This document shows, piece by piece, positions 28,434 to 36,928 of a DNA stretch of 64,000 nt. The translations under genes were made by a program, and so were the position numbers. The stretch is taken from positions 248,001-312,000 of the forward strand of contig NZ_JAPVBL010000002.1 in NCBI RefSeq assembly GCF_026967935.1, given 5' to 3'. The number at the start of each line of letters is the position of its first letter. The first letter of the stretch is position 1. This DNA is from Modestobacter sp. VKM Ac-2982 (GTDB taxonomy: Bacteria; Actinomycetota; Actinomycetes; Mycobacteriales; Geodermatophilaceae). Under the pieces are notes generated by a model. The model saw only the letters and a list, made by a program, of their open reading frames with translations. It did not search any database and had not been told where the DNA came from.

Positions 28434-29213
28434 TCAGGAGGAGGGGCGGGATGCCGGGACGGCCCCGGCCGGCTCGGTGTCGTCGGCGGTCGCGTTGGCG
28501 GCGAAGGCCACGTCCGGCCGACCGCGCTCCAGCTGCTGGGGCCGGGTGCCGCGCGGCGGCGTGGGGAGCGCGCCCGGATGGGCCCGTCCCCACTCGGTCT
28601 CCACGTCGCTGAGCAGCGCCTCGAGGTAGGAGCGGAGCTGCACCCGGCAGGCCTGGCTGAAGGCCTTGAGGTAGGCGACCTGCTCCTGCAGCTCCTCGGA
28701 CTCCGGCTGGCCACCGCTGACCACCGGGACGCCGTTGCCCCGGATGGCGGCACCGGCCTCCTGCGCCGCCTGGATGATCGCGCCGGCCTTCTCCCGTGCG
28801 GCGGTGAGCTGCTCCTCGTACTGGGCGCGCGCCTCGCTGGTCATCTGCCGGCTGAAGTCCTCCGCCTCGGCGACGTACTCGTCGGCGGTGAGCTGGGCGG
28901 TGGCCAGGATGCCGACGGCCTGGTCGCTGGGGGAGGGGCGGGCCGCCACGGCGTCCACCTGCTCCTGCAGCTCCTGGACCTGCGCGCGCAGCCGGGCGTT
29001 CTCCTCGGCGAGCTGGACGTTCTCCCGCGCGAGCCGGCCGTTCTCGTCGCTGAGCTGGGCGAGCCCGTCGGCCGCCCGGGCCAGAACGGCGTCGACCTCC
29101 CGGTCGGTGTAGCCGGGGTGCAGCATGCTCGCCGGGGTGAAGTGGACGGCGCGGAGGTCGTCGGCCGTGGGCGGCCCTGCCTCGTAGCCGGAGCCGGTGT
29201 CGCTGGTGGTCAT
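28434..29213 (-). CDS. DivIVA-domain coiled-coil protein coupled to flavohaemoglobin
   Basis: A 259-residue cytoplasmic protein. The N-terminal DivIVA-type motif (FTPASMLHPGYTDREVDAVL, residues ~25-45) is followed by a long coiled coil (Leu/Glu-rich, ~50-90), a second helical stretch rich in Ala/Glu/Gln (~105-150), and a disordered C-terminal tail. DivIVA/Wag31 family proteins sit at poles or septa and organise growth. Its ATG overlaps the stop of the flavohaemoglobin gene (ATGA), an unexpected partner. It is shorter and more divergent than Wag31, so it is probably a paralogue. Confidence 0.8.
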   Translation of the reverse strand: MTTSDTGSGYEAGPPTADDLRAVHFTPASMLHPGYTDREVDAVLARAADGLAQLSDENGRLARENVQLAEENARLRAQVQELQEQVDAVAARPSPSDQAVGILATAQLTADEYVAEAEDFSRQMTSEARAQYEEQLTAAREKAGAIIQAAQEAGAAIRGNGVPVVSGGQPESEELQEQVAYLKAFSQACRVQLRSYLEALLSDVETEWGRAHPGALPTPPRGTRPQQLERGRPDVAFAANATADDTEPAGAVPASRPSS

Positions 29214-30349
29214 TCGGTCACCTTCCCGTCGAGAGTCGGGCTCGGTCGGCTGGGGGCGAACACCTCGGTGCGGATGCGCGCCATGGGCACCCCGGAGTGG
29301 ATCAGACGGGTCACGGTGTCCTCGATCATGGCCGGGTTCCCGGCGACGTACACGTCCCGGCTGTTCCAGGGGCCGTGCCGCAGGACGACGTCACCGATGT
29401 CCCCGTGCTCGGCCGGCGAGCCCTTCTCCTGGGAGACCGCCGGCGTCACCGTCAGCCACGGGTGCTCCTGCTCCAGCCGGCGCAGGTCGGCCCGGTCGTA
29501 GAACGCGTCCTCGGTCCGGGCGCCCACGAAGAGGTCGACCCGCCGGGCCGGTCCGTGCCGGGCGACCTGGTCGACCAGGGCCTTGAGCGGGGCGAGCCCG
29601 GTGCCGCCGGCGACGAGCAGCAGGTCGCGGTCGGACTCGGTGTCCAGGGTCAGGTGCCCGACCGGTGGCCCGAGCCGCATGACGTCGCCCACCTGGGTCA
29701 GCCGGACCAGCGCGGAGCTGACCGGGCCGCCGTCCCGGGCCTTGACGTGCAGCTCCAGGACGCCGTCGGGTCGAGGGGCGTTGGCGGGGGAGTACCACCG
29801 CCAGAGCCGCGGGCGCTGGTCGATCTCCAGGGAGACCGCCTGCCCCGGCAGGTGCTCCAGGGGCGTCCGCGGGCGCACCTGCAGGACGGCGACGTCCAGG
29901 GTGCGGCGCTCGTGCGCGACGACCTCGGCCTCCCACCAGGCGGGCTGGTCGGCGGCCTCGTCAGCCGCGCCGATCATCACGTCGGCGATCAGGCCGTACG
30001 CCTCGGTCCAGGAGGCGGCCAGTTCGTCGTCCCACTCCTCGTCGAAGTGCTCGAGCGTGGCGAGCAGGCTGGCCCCGACCGCCGGGTAGTGGGCGGCGAG
30101 CGCGCCGAACTTGCGGTGGTCCCGCCCGAGCTGCTGCAGGATCGGCACCAGGGCGTCGAGGTCGTCGACCCGGGACATCACCTCGCCCAGGGCGGCGAAC
30201 AGCCGGTCCCGCTGCGTCGCCATGGAGACCGGGAACATCTCCCGGGTCTCCGGGTGGGTCAGGAACAGGTGGGAGTAGAACCACAGCGGGACCTGGTCTC
30301 CGTGGGCGGCCGCCTTGGCGAAGCTCGCCCGCATCGCGGGGATGTCCAC
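29210..30349 (-). CDS. hmp: flavohaemoglobin-type nitric oxide dioxygenase
   Basis: A 379-residue globin-FAD-NAD(P) protein. Globin domain: distal Tyr B10 in LWFYSHLF, Gln E7 in MATQRDRLF, and proximal His in GRDHRKFG. A FAD-binding barrel follows (RLWRWYSPANAP), then the NAD domain with VAGGTGLAPLKAL and YVAGNPAMIEDT. It detoxifies NO to nitrate with oxygen and NAD(P)H. The first gene of a two-gene operon with a DivIVA-like protein. The 209-base upstream spacer (30350-30558) holds no recognisable NsrR or DevR site. Confidence 0.9.
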   Translation of the reverse strand: MDIPAMRASFAKAAAHGDQVPLWFYSHLFLTHPETREMFPVSMATQRDRLFAALGEVMSRVDDLDALVPILQQLGRDHRKFGALAAHYPAVGASLLATLEHFDEEWDDELAASWTEAYGLIADVMIGAADEAADQPAWWEAEVVAHERRTLDVAVLQVRPRTPLEHLPGQAVSLEIDQRPRLWRWYSPANAPRPDGVLELHVKARDGGPVSSALVRLTQVGDVMRLGPPVGHLTLDTESDRDLLLVAGGTGLAPLKALVDQVARHGPARRVDLFVGARTEDAFYDRADLRRLEQEHPWLTVTPAVSQEKGSPAEHGDIGDVVLRHGPWNSRDVYVAGNPAMIEDTVTRLIHSGVPMARIRTEVFAPSRPSPTLDGKVTE

Positions 30350-30558
30350 TCGCTCGGTCCTCCTCCTGGTCGGCGTTCGGTGCGCCCCTCAGCGCCGGCG
30401 CTGGCTGCCGGTGCTCACCGCCGGTAGCCGAAGGGCCACGGACACGACGGCGAGTCTGGTCGCTCCGCGCGGGCGGTGCCAGTCGTGGATCACCAGGTGG
30501 ACCGGGCGGTGGGCGACTCGGTGGAGCCCCACCGACCGGCACCGGAGCCGGGCCGTGG

Positions 30559-31872
30559 TCAGCGGTCTCCGGCCGGTCCGGTGGAGCCTGCGGGGTAGGA
30601 CTGCAGCGGGGGCTCGCCGGCGGCCCAGGCCTGCAGCACCGGGTCGACGAACCGCCAGGCCTCCTCGGCCTCCGCCGCGCTGACCGCGGTCCGGGTGCCG
30701 CCGGACAGCAGGTCGGTGAGCACCGCGCTGTAGGCGGTGCGCTCACCCGGTGCGCGCACCGCCACCCCGGCAGTGTCCTGCTCGGCGCCATCGAGCGGGA
30801 TCTCCAGCCGGTCGTCGGCGACCCGGGTGACCCCCGGGGGAAGGGCGCTGGGTGCGGGCGCGCGCAGGTGTAGCACCACCCGCTTGCGGTCGGCCGCCAA
30901 CGCCTTGCCGGTCCGCAGCACGAACCGGGTGCCGGCCCAGCGGGGCGTGTCGACCACGAACCCCAGCTCGGCGAAGGTCTCGGTGCACCGCGCCGGGTCG
31001 ACGCCGTCCTCCTCGACGTAGGCCCGGGTGGCCGGGCCGGCGGTGTAGTGCGCCCGTCGGGTGGCCGTCACCTCGGGCACCCGCACCGACCGGAGGAGGT
31101 CCAGCCGGGCCCGGTGCAGGTCGTCCTCGGCCGTCGTCCCGGGCAGCTCCATCGCCAGCACGGTCAGCACCTGGACCAGGTGGTTCTGCAGCACGTCGCG
31201 CACCGCGCCGGTCCGGTCGTAGAAGCCGGCCCGGCCGCCGACGTCCAGCGTCTCCTCCCAGACGACGTCGACCCGGGCGAGGTGCTCGCCGCTCCACCGC
31301 CCGGCCAGGGCGCCGCCCGGCCGGCGGAGCCCGAGCAGCTCGGCCACGGCCGGCATGCCCAGGAAGTGGTCGACCCGGAAGGCCGCCTGCCCGTCGTCGC
31401 CGGTCGCCTGCGCCAGCAGCGCGTTCAGCGCCTGCGCGTCGGCCAGGTCCCGGCCGAAGGGCTTCTCCACCGCGATCCGGCTGCCCCGCGGGAGTCCGGC
31501 TGCGCCCAGCGCGCGGACGGTCGCTGGGAACAGCACGGGCGGCAGGGCCAGGTAGGCGGCGACCGGGCCGCTGCCGGTGAAGGCGGAGACCGCGGTCGCC
31601 ACGGAGCCCGGCTCGGTCAGGTCGACCCGGCGGTAGCGGGCGGCGTCCACCAGCGCCTGCCGGGCAGCTGCGGGCAGGTCGCCGGCGTGCTCCCGCAGCC
31701 GGGTGGCGACGTGCTCGGCGAACCGGGCGTCGTCCCAGTCCTGCTCGGCGGCGCCGACCAGCTGCAGGTCCGCCGGGAGCCGCCCCGCGGCGAGCACCCC
31801 GGCCAGGGCGGGCAGCAGGAAGCGGCCGGCGAGGTCGCCGGTGGCGCCGAGCAGGAGGAGCCGGGTGATCAC
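30559..31872 (-). CDS. divergent glucose-6-phosphate dehydrogenase-like enzyme
   Basis: A 437-residue member of the G6PD family, shorter than usual (~480-510). It has LGATGDLAGR for NADP binding, VEKPFGRDL, and FYDRTGAVRDVLQNHLVQVL. The signature RIDHYLGKE reads R166-V-D-H169-F-L-G-M173-P: the base His is kept, but the phosphate-binding lysine is Met, and the GASGDLAKRK lysine is also changed. So the substrate may not be glucose-6-phosphate. The GTG at 31872 overlaps the stop of an SDR gene (GTGA), suggesting a two-step sugar oxidation. I would not call it zwf without a test. Confidence 0.82.
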   Translation of the reverse strand: MITRLLLLGATGDLAGRFLLPALAGVLAAGRLPADLQLVGAAEQDWDDARFAEHVATRLREHAGDLPAAARQALVDAARYRRVDLTEPGSVATAVSAFTGSGPVAAYLALPPVLFPATVRALGAAGLPRGSRIAVEKPFGRDLADAQALNALLAQATGDDGQAAFRVDHFLGMPAVAELLGLRRPGGALAGRWSGEHLARVDVVWEETLDVGGRAGFYDRTGAVRDVLQNHLVQVLTVLAMELPGTTAEDDLHRARLDLLRSVRVPEVTATRRAHYTAGPATRAYVEEDGVDPARCTETFAELGFVVDTPRWAGTRFVLRTGKALAADRKRVVLHLRAPAPSALPPGVTRVADDRLEIPLDGAEQDTAGVAVRAPGERTAYSAVLTDLLSGGTRTAVSAAEAEEAWRFVDPVLQAWAAGEPPLQSYPAGSTGPAGDR

Positions 31873-32729
31873 CGGCCCACGGAGTCGCGCCAGGAGTGCT
31901 CGGGGGCGAACCCGAGCACCCGGCGGGCCTTGTCGATCGACAGCAGGGTGTCGTGGGTGCCGAGGTCCCGGTGGTGCGGGACGTCGGGGAACTGGGCCGC
32001 CAGCAGCTCGGCGTTCGGCCGGGCGGAGACCGTGTCGGCGTTGGCGACGATGAACACGTCGGCCCCGGGCTCGCCGTGCTCCAGGCCGCGCCGCACCGCC
32101 TGGGCGCCGTCGCGGGCGTCGATGTAGCCCCACAGGTTCCAGCGCCGCAGGGCCGGGTCGGCGTCGTAGCCGGCGAACGCGGCGTAGTCCTCGGGGTACA
32201 TCACGTTGCTGAACCGCAGCCCGGTCATCGACAGGTCCGGGTGCCACCGGCACAGCTGCCGGGCCAGCTCCTCCTCCAGCGTCTTGACCAGCGAGTAGGT
32301 GGTCGTCGGCCGGGGCGCGTACTCCTCGTCGACCGGGACGTAGGGCGGGTCCTCGTCGAAGGGCAGCCCGAGCACCGTCTCGCTGGAGGCCCAGACGATC
32401 TTCCGGACGCCGGCCCGCAGCGCGGCGCTGTACACGTTGTACGAGGCGGTCACGTTGTTGGCGAACGTGGCCGAGTCGGGCATCAGGCCCGGGGCCGGGA
32501 CGGCGGCCAGGTGCACCAGTGCGTCGATCGGCGTGCGGTGCTCGTCGAACCCGGCCAGCGCCTCGATCGCCTGGCCGGCGTCGGTGAGGTCGACGACCGC
32601 GGACTCCACGTCGGCCCGGGGGCTGGGCGTCCGGTCCAGCGCCAGGACGTCCCAGCCGTGCTCGAGCAGATGGGTGACCACCGCCCGGCCGAGCTTCCCG
32701 CTGCTGCCGGTGACCGCTGCCCGCGCCAT
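31869..32729 (-). CDS. NAD-dependent epimerase/dehydratase-type SDR
   Basis: A 286-residue extended SDR. GSSGKLGRAV binds NAD; the catalytic Ser is in VWASSETVLG and Tyr-Lys in TYSLVK. Later motifs (TGLRFSNVMYPEDY, GYIDARDGAQAVRRGL) resemble uronate dehydrogenase and sugar-nucleotide epimerases. It is upstream of the G6PD-like gene with a GTGA overlap, so both may work on one sugar. GGAG precedes the ATG. It is divergent from mug. Confidence 0.88.
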   Translation of the reverse strand: MARAAVTGSSGKLGRAVVTHLLEHGWDVLALDRTPSPRADVESAVVDLTDAGQAIEALAGFDEHRTPIDALVHLAAVPAPGLMPDSATFANNVTASYNVYSAALRAGVRKIVWASSETVLGLPFDEDPPYVPVDEEYAPRPTTTYSLVKTLEEELARQLCRWHPDLSMTGLRFSNVMYPEDYAAFAGYDADPALRRWNLWGYIDARDGAQAVRRGLEHGEPGADVFIVANADTVSARPNAELLAAQFPDVPHHRDLGTHDTLLSIDKARRVLGFAPEHSWRDSVGR

Positions 32730-32819
32730 GGTTCTCCTCTGTCCGTCGACCGATGTGCCCGGGACAGCCTGGCCCGTGGTCGGCGTGCCCGCACACCGGG
32801 GGGCGGGACACTGGACGTC

Positions 32820-33365
32820 ATGACCGAGCCCGAGACCGGTGCCGGCCGGCCCAAGCCGGTGCCCGACCTGATCGCCCCGGGGCTGGACGTGCTGTTCTGC
32901 GGGATCAACCCGTCGCTGCGCTCGGCCGAGACCGGCACCCACTTCGCCCGGCCGGGCAACCGGTTCTGGCCCGCCCTGCACCTGGCCGGTCTCACCCCGC
33001 GCCGGCTGACCCCGGCGGAGGGGCAGGAGCTGCTGCGCTGCGGGATCGGGGTGACCAACGTCGTCGACCGGCCGACCCGGACGGCGGCCGAGCTCGACCC
33101 GGCCGAGCTGCGCGCCGGCGCAGCGCAGCTCGAGGCGCTGGTGGCCCGGTACCGGCCGCGGGTGCTCGCCGTCCTGGGGGTCACCGCCTGGCGGCTGGCG
33201 TTCGACCGGCCGCGGGCCACGCTGGGGCGCCAGCCCGAGCGGATCGGCGGGGTCACCACCTGGGTGGCGCCCAACCCCAGCGGGCTCAACGCCCACCACC
33301 AGCTGCCCGACCTGGCCCGGCTCTACCGGGAGCTGCGCGATGCGCCGTCGGAGGTCAGCGGCTGA
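32820..33365 (+). CDS. mug: G/U(T) mismatch-specific uracil-DNA glycosylase (Mug family)
   Basis: A 181-residue glycosylase of the UDG superfamily, family 2. Motif 1 GINPSLRSAETGTHFARPGNRFW contains the catalytic GINPS; motif 2 APNPSGLNAHH contains NPSGLN. It removes uracil or ethenocytosine from mispairs during base-excision repair. Its last 11 bases overlap the convergent acetate kinase gene. Confidence 0.92.
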   Translation: MTEPETGAGRPKPVPDLIAPGLDVLFCGINPSLRSAETGTHFARPGNRFWPALHLAGLTPRRLTPAEGQELLRCGIGVTNVVDRPTRTAAELDPAELRAGAAQLEALVARYRPRVLAVLGVTAWRLAFDRPRATLGRQPERIGGVTTWVAPNPSGLNAHHQLPDLARLYRELRDAPSEVSG

Positions 33366-34434
33366 GGTCGCCGAGCACCCCGCGGGCCTGCCGGTCCAGC
33401 ACGATCTCCTCGTCGGCGGGGACGACCAGCGTGCGCACCGTGGCCCCGGCACCCGACAGGTCGCCCGGGCTGGGCGCCGCGGCGTCCAGGACGACGCCGA
33501 GGTGGGCCAGCCGGGCGGTGACCGCGGCCCGCACCGTCGCCGAGTGCTCGCCCACGCCGCCGGTGAACACCAGGGTGTCCAGGCCGCCGAGCACCGCGGT
33601 GTACCCGGCGACGGTCACCGCCACCGACCGGGCCAGGACGTCGAGGGCCAGCCGGCTGTCGGCGTCCCCGGCGTCGGCTCGGGCGGTGATCTCCCGGACG
33701 TCGGTGGAGCCGGCGATCCCGGCCAGCCCCGAGCGGTGGTCGACCAGGTCGCGGAGCTGCTCGACCGACCAGCCCCGGTCGGCCAGGAACAGCAGCGCGT
33801 CGGGGTCCAGGTCGCCGCTGCGGCTCGCCGACGGGATCCCGCCGGTCGGGGAGAAGCTCATCGTGGTGGCCACCGAGCGCCCCTCCGCCACCGCGGTGAC
33901 GCTGCAGCCGCCGCCGAGGTGGGCGACGACGGCCCGGCCGAGGTCGGGCACCGTGTCGACCACGTGCTCGAGGTTGAGCCCGTGGAAGCCGTAGCGCCGC
34001 ACCCCGAGTGCGTCGACCTCGGCCGGCAGCGGCAGCCGCCGGGCCTCCTCGGGCAGGCCGGCGTGGAAGGCGGTGTCGAAGCAGGCGACCTGCGGCAGGC
34101 CGGGCCACTGCGCCCGGGCGGCCTCCATCTCCGCGACGTCCCCGTGCAGGTGCAGCGGGGCGAAGGGCGCCAGCGCCCGCAGCGAGGCCAGCAGCTCGTC
34201 GTCCACCGGTGTCGGGCGGACGTGCTCCGGCCCGCCGTGCACCACCCGGTGGGCGACGGCGACGAGCTCGATGCCCTCGGCGGCCACCCGGTCGGCCAGC
34301 TCGGCGACCGCGGCGCGGGCGTCGTCGACCGGCCGGGTGACGTGCACGTCGAGCAGCCGCTGCCCGGCCGCGTCGTGCACGGCGGCCTTGAGCGATCGGG
34401 AGCCGGGGTTGATCGCCAGGACGGCGGCGGTCAC
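33355..34434 (-). CDS. ackA: acetate kinase (short form)
   Basis: A 359-residue acetate kinase, somewhat shorter than the usual ~400. Seen: VLAINPGSRSLK at the N-terminus, HRVVHGG, ACFDTAFH, YGFHGLNLEHV, VAHLGGGCSVTAV, TGGIPSASRSGDLDP and VFTGGVGEHS, all key ASKHA/acetate-kinase motifs. It makes ATP from acetyl phosphate. The GTG at 34434 overlaps the phosphoketolase stop (GTGA). No phosphotransacetylase is present, so acetyl phosphate would come directly from phosphoketolase. Confidence 0.92.
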   Translation of the reverse strand: MTAAVLAINPGSRSLKAAVHDAAGQRLLDVHVTRPVDDARAAVAELADRVAAEGIELVAVAHRVVHGGPEHVRPTPVDDELLASLRALAPFAPLHLHGDVAEMEAARAQWPGLPQVACFDTAFHAGLPEEARRLPLPAEVDALGVRRYGFHGLNLEHVVDTVPDLGRAVVAHLGGGCSVTAVAEGRSVATTMSFSPTGGIPSASRSGDLDPDALLFLADRGWSVEQLRDLVDHRSGLAGIAGSTDVREITARADAGDADSRLALDVLARSVAVTVAGYTAVLGGLDTLVFTGGVGEHSATVRAAVTARLAHLGVVLDAAAPSPGDLSGAGATVRTLVVPADEEIVLDRQARGVLGDLSR

Positions 34435-36830
34435 CGGCGCCCCGCCCCCCACGTCCAGTCCCGGACCTCCGGCATGTCCTCCAGGTGCTCGCGGACGTAC
34501 CCGTGGTGCCGGTCGAGCTGGTCGTGGCAGAACCGGACCAGCTCCGCGCCCCGCTCCGGTGCCCGCCGGGAACGGCGCAGCGCCTCGATCACCAGGTGGT
34601 ACCGGCTCATCCGGTTGAGCACCACCATGTCGAAGGGGGTGGTCGTCGTCCCCTGCTCCTCGAAGCCGCGCACGTGGAAGCGGCCCGGGTCGGGCCGGCC
34701 GTGCAGCAGCTGGTGCACCGCGCGCGGGTAGCCGTGGAAGGCGAAGACGACGTCGGTGTCGGCGGTGAACAGCTGGTCGAAGTGCTTCTCGGAGAACCCA
34801 TGCGGGTGGTCGTCCGGGGGGAGCAGGCCCATCAGGTCGATCACGTTGACCATCCGGACCCGCAGCGCGGGCACCCACTCCCGCAGCAGCTCGGCCGCGG
34901 CCAGGGTCTCCATCGTCGGCACGTCGCCGGCGGCAGCGAGGACGACGTCCGGTTCCGCCTGCCCGTCGTCCTCGGTGCCGGCCCAGTCCCACACCGACGC
35001 CCCGGCCGCCGCGTGGGCGTGCGCCTGCTCCAGCGTCAGGTACTGCAGGTGCGGCTGCTTGTCGGCGATCAGCAGGTTGACGTGGTCGGTGCTCTGCAGG
35101 CAGTGCTCGGCGACCGACAGCAGGGTGTTGGCGTCCGGCGGCAGCCACACCCGCACCACCTGCGGGGACAGCGGGATCACCGTGTCCAGCAGGCCGGGGC
35201 CCTGGTGGCTGAAGCCGTTGTGGTCGTTGCGCCAGCAGGTGCTGGTCAGCAGGATCGTGAGCGAGGAGACCGGCGCCCGCCAGGGCAGCGTGGCGGCGTG
35301 CTGCAGCCACTTCACGTGCTGGATCACCATCGAGGCGCTCACCATGGCGAAGGCCTCGTAGGTGGCGAAGAGGCCGTGCCGGCCGGACAGCAGGTAGCCC
35401 TCCAACCAGCCCTGGCACAGGTGCTCCGACAGCACCTCCATCACCCGGCCGTGCGGGGAGAGGTGGTCGTCGGTGGGCAGCACCTCGGCCTGCAGGCAGC
35501 GGTCGGTCACCTCGAACACCGACTGGAGCCGGTTGCTGGCGGTCTCGTCCGGACAGAACAGCCGGAAGGTCCCGCCGCCGTCCTCGGTCGTGGTGCGGGC
35601 GTAGACGTCGCGCAGCAGCTCACCGAGCGGGTGGGTGGTCTGCGCGAAGGTGGTCCCCGGCGCGGGGACGTCGACGGCGTAGGGCTCCAGCGGGGGCAGG
35701 TCCAGCGGGGTGCGCCGGCGCCCGCCGTTCGCGTGGGGCGTCGCGCCCATCCGCAGGTCGCCCTCGGGGGCCAGCGCCGCCAGCTCGGGCACCAGCGCGC
35801 CCCCGGCGGTGAAGAGGGTGTCGGGGGAGTAGGAGCGCATCCACTCCTCCAGCTGGGCCAGGTGCGCCCCGTCGGTCTGCACGCCCGACAGCGGCACCTG
35901 GTGGGCGCGGAAGGTGCCCTCGACCTGCACGCCGTCGACCTGCGCCGGGCCGGTCCAGCCCTTGGGGGTGCGCAGCACGATCGCCGGCCAGCCCGGGCGC
36001 ACGTCCTCCGCCCCGCCGCGGGCGGCGGCCTGGATCTCCCGGATCCGGTCGTGCGAGGTGCGCACCGCGGCCTCCAGGTCCCGGAACACCGCGCGCGGGT
36101 CGTCGCCGGCCACGAACACCGGTGCCCAGCCCTGGCTGCTCAGGTAGCCGCTGATCTCCTCGTCCGACGAGCGGCCCCACACCGTCGGGCTGTTGATCTT
36201 GTACCCGTTCAGGTGCAGCACCGGCAGGACGGCGCCGTCCCGGCGGGCGTCCAGGAAGGCGGGGATCTTCCAGGAGCCCGACAGCGGGCCGGTCTCTGCC
36301 TCGCCGTCCCCGACCACGCACGCCACCAGCAGGTCGGGGGAGTCGAAGGCGGCACCGGCGGCGTGCACCAGCGCGTAGCCGAGCTCACCGCCCTCGTGGA
36401 TGCTGCCCGGGGTCTGCACGCTCACGTGGCTGGGGACGCCGCCGGGGGTGGAGAACTGCCGGAACAGCCGGTGCACCCCCTCGGCGTCGCCGCTCACCTG
36501 CGGGTAGACCTCGCTGTAGCTGCCCTCCAGGTAGGTGGCGGCCACGAGCGCCGGGCCGCCGTGGCCCGGCCCGGCGACGTAGAGGCAGGGCGTGCCGGTG
36601 CGCCGGATCAGCCGGTTGAGCTGCACGTACAGCGCCGACAGGCCGGGGCTGGTGCCCCAGTGGCCGAGCAGTCGCGGCTTGACGTCGGTGTGCGCGAGCG
36701 GCCGGCGGAGCAGCGCGTTGTCCCGCAGGTAGATCTGGCCGACGGTGAGGTAGTTGGCCGCGGCCCACCACCGCAGGTCCAGTTCGAGCTCGTCGTCGGG
36801 GTAGTCCGCCGTCGTTCCCTGCTCCGTCAT
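34431..36830 (-). CDS. xfp: xylulose-5-phosphate/fructose-6-phosphate phosphoketolase
   Basis: A 799-residue ThDP enzyme that cleaves xylulose-5-P or fructose-6-P with phosphate to acetyl phosphate. Seen: the XFP N-terminal motif LLGHWGTSPGL, AGPGHGGPA, SIHEGGELGYAL, VGDGEAETGPL for ThDP/Mg, and later DHNGFSHQGPGLLD and the ADKQPHLQYL region. Length is typical. ATG at 36830 is chosen (GTGGAG upstream); an earlier GTG at 36875 is possible. It forms an operon with ackA, giving an ATP-yielding bypass. A degenerate DevR-like box and a TTGCGATC motif lie upstream. Confidence 0.95.
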   Translation of the reverse strand: MTEQGTTADYPDDELELDLRWWAAANYLTVGQIYLRDNALLRRPLAHTDVKPRLLGHWGTSPGLSALYVQLNRLIRRTGTPCLYVAGPGHGGPALVAATYLEGSYSEVYPQVSGDAEGVHRLFRQFSTPGGVPSHVSVQTPGSIHEGGELGYALVHAAGAAFDSPDLLVACVVGDGEAETGPLSGSWKIPAFLDARRDGAVLPVLHLNGYKINSPTVWGRSSDEEISGYLSSQGWAPVFVAGDDPRAVFRDLEAAVRTSHDRIREIQAAARGGAEDVRPGWPAIVLRTPKGWTGPAQVDGVQVEGTFRAHQVPLSGVQTDGAHLAQLEEWMRSYSPDTLFTAGGALVPELAALAPEGDLRMGATPHANGGRRRTPLDLPPLEPYAVDVPAPGTTFAQTTHPLGELLRDVYARTTTEDGGGTFRLFCPDETASNRLQSVFEVTDRCLQAEVLPTDDHLSPHGRVMEVLSEHLCQGWLEGYLLSGRHGLFATYEAFAMVSASMVIQHVKWLQHAATLPWRAPVSSLTILLTSTCWRNDHNGFSHQGPGLLDTVIPLSPQVVRVWLPPDANTLLSVAEHCLQSTDHVNLLIADKQPHLQYLTLEQAHAHAAAGASVWDWAGTEDDGQAEPDVVLAAAGDVPTMETLAAAELLREWVPALRVRMVNVIDLMGLLPPDDHPHGFSEKHFDQLFTADTDVVFAFHGYPRAVHQLLHGRPDPGRFHVRGFEEQGTTTTPFDMVVLNRMSRYHLVIEALRRSRRAPERGAELVRFCHDQLDRHHGYVREHLEDMPEVRDWTWGAGRR

Positions 36831-36928
36831 GGGCTCCACACTGTCGGTCGCGGGTGAACGCCGGGGGTCCGGCACCGGTTGCGATCGTGTGCGGACCAGG
36901 CCACCGGGCGCACGGGTCGAAGGTCCCG

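Noticed and set aside
30559-31872. G6PD-like gene as a decayed pseudogene
   Set aside because: The frame is intact, codon bias is normal and most fold motifs are kept. Only substrate-side residues differ, which suggests changed function.
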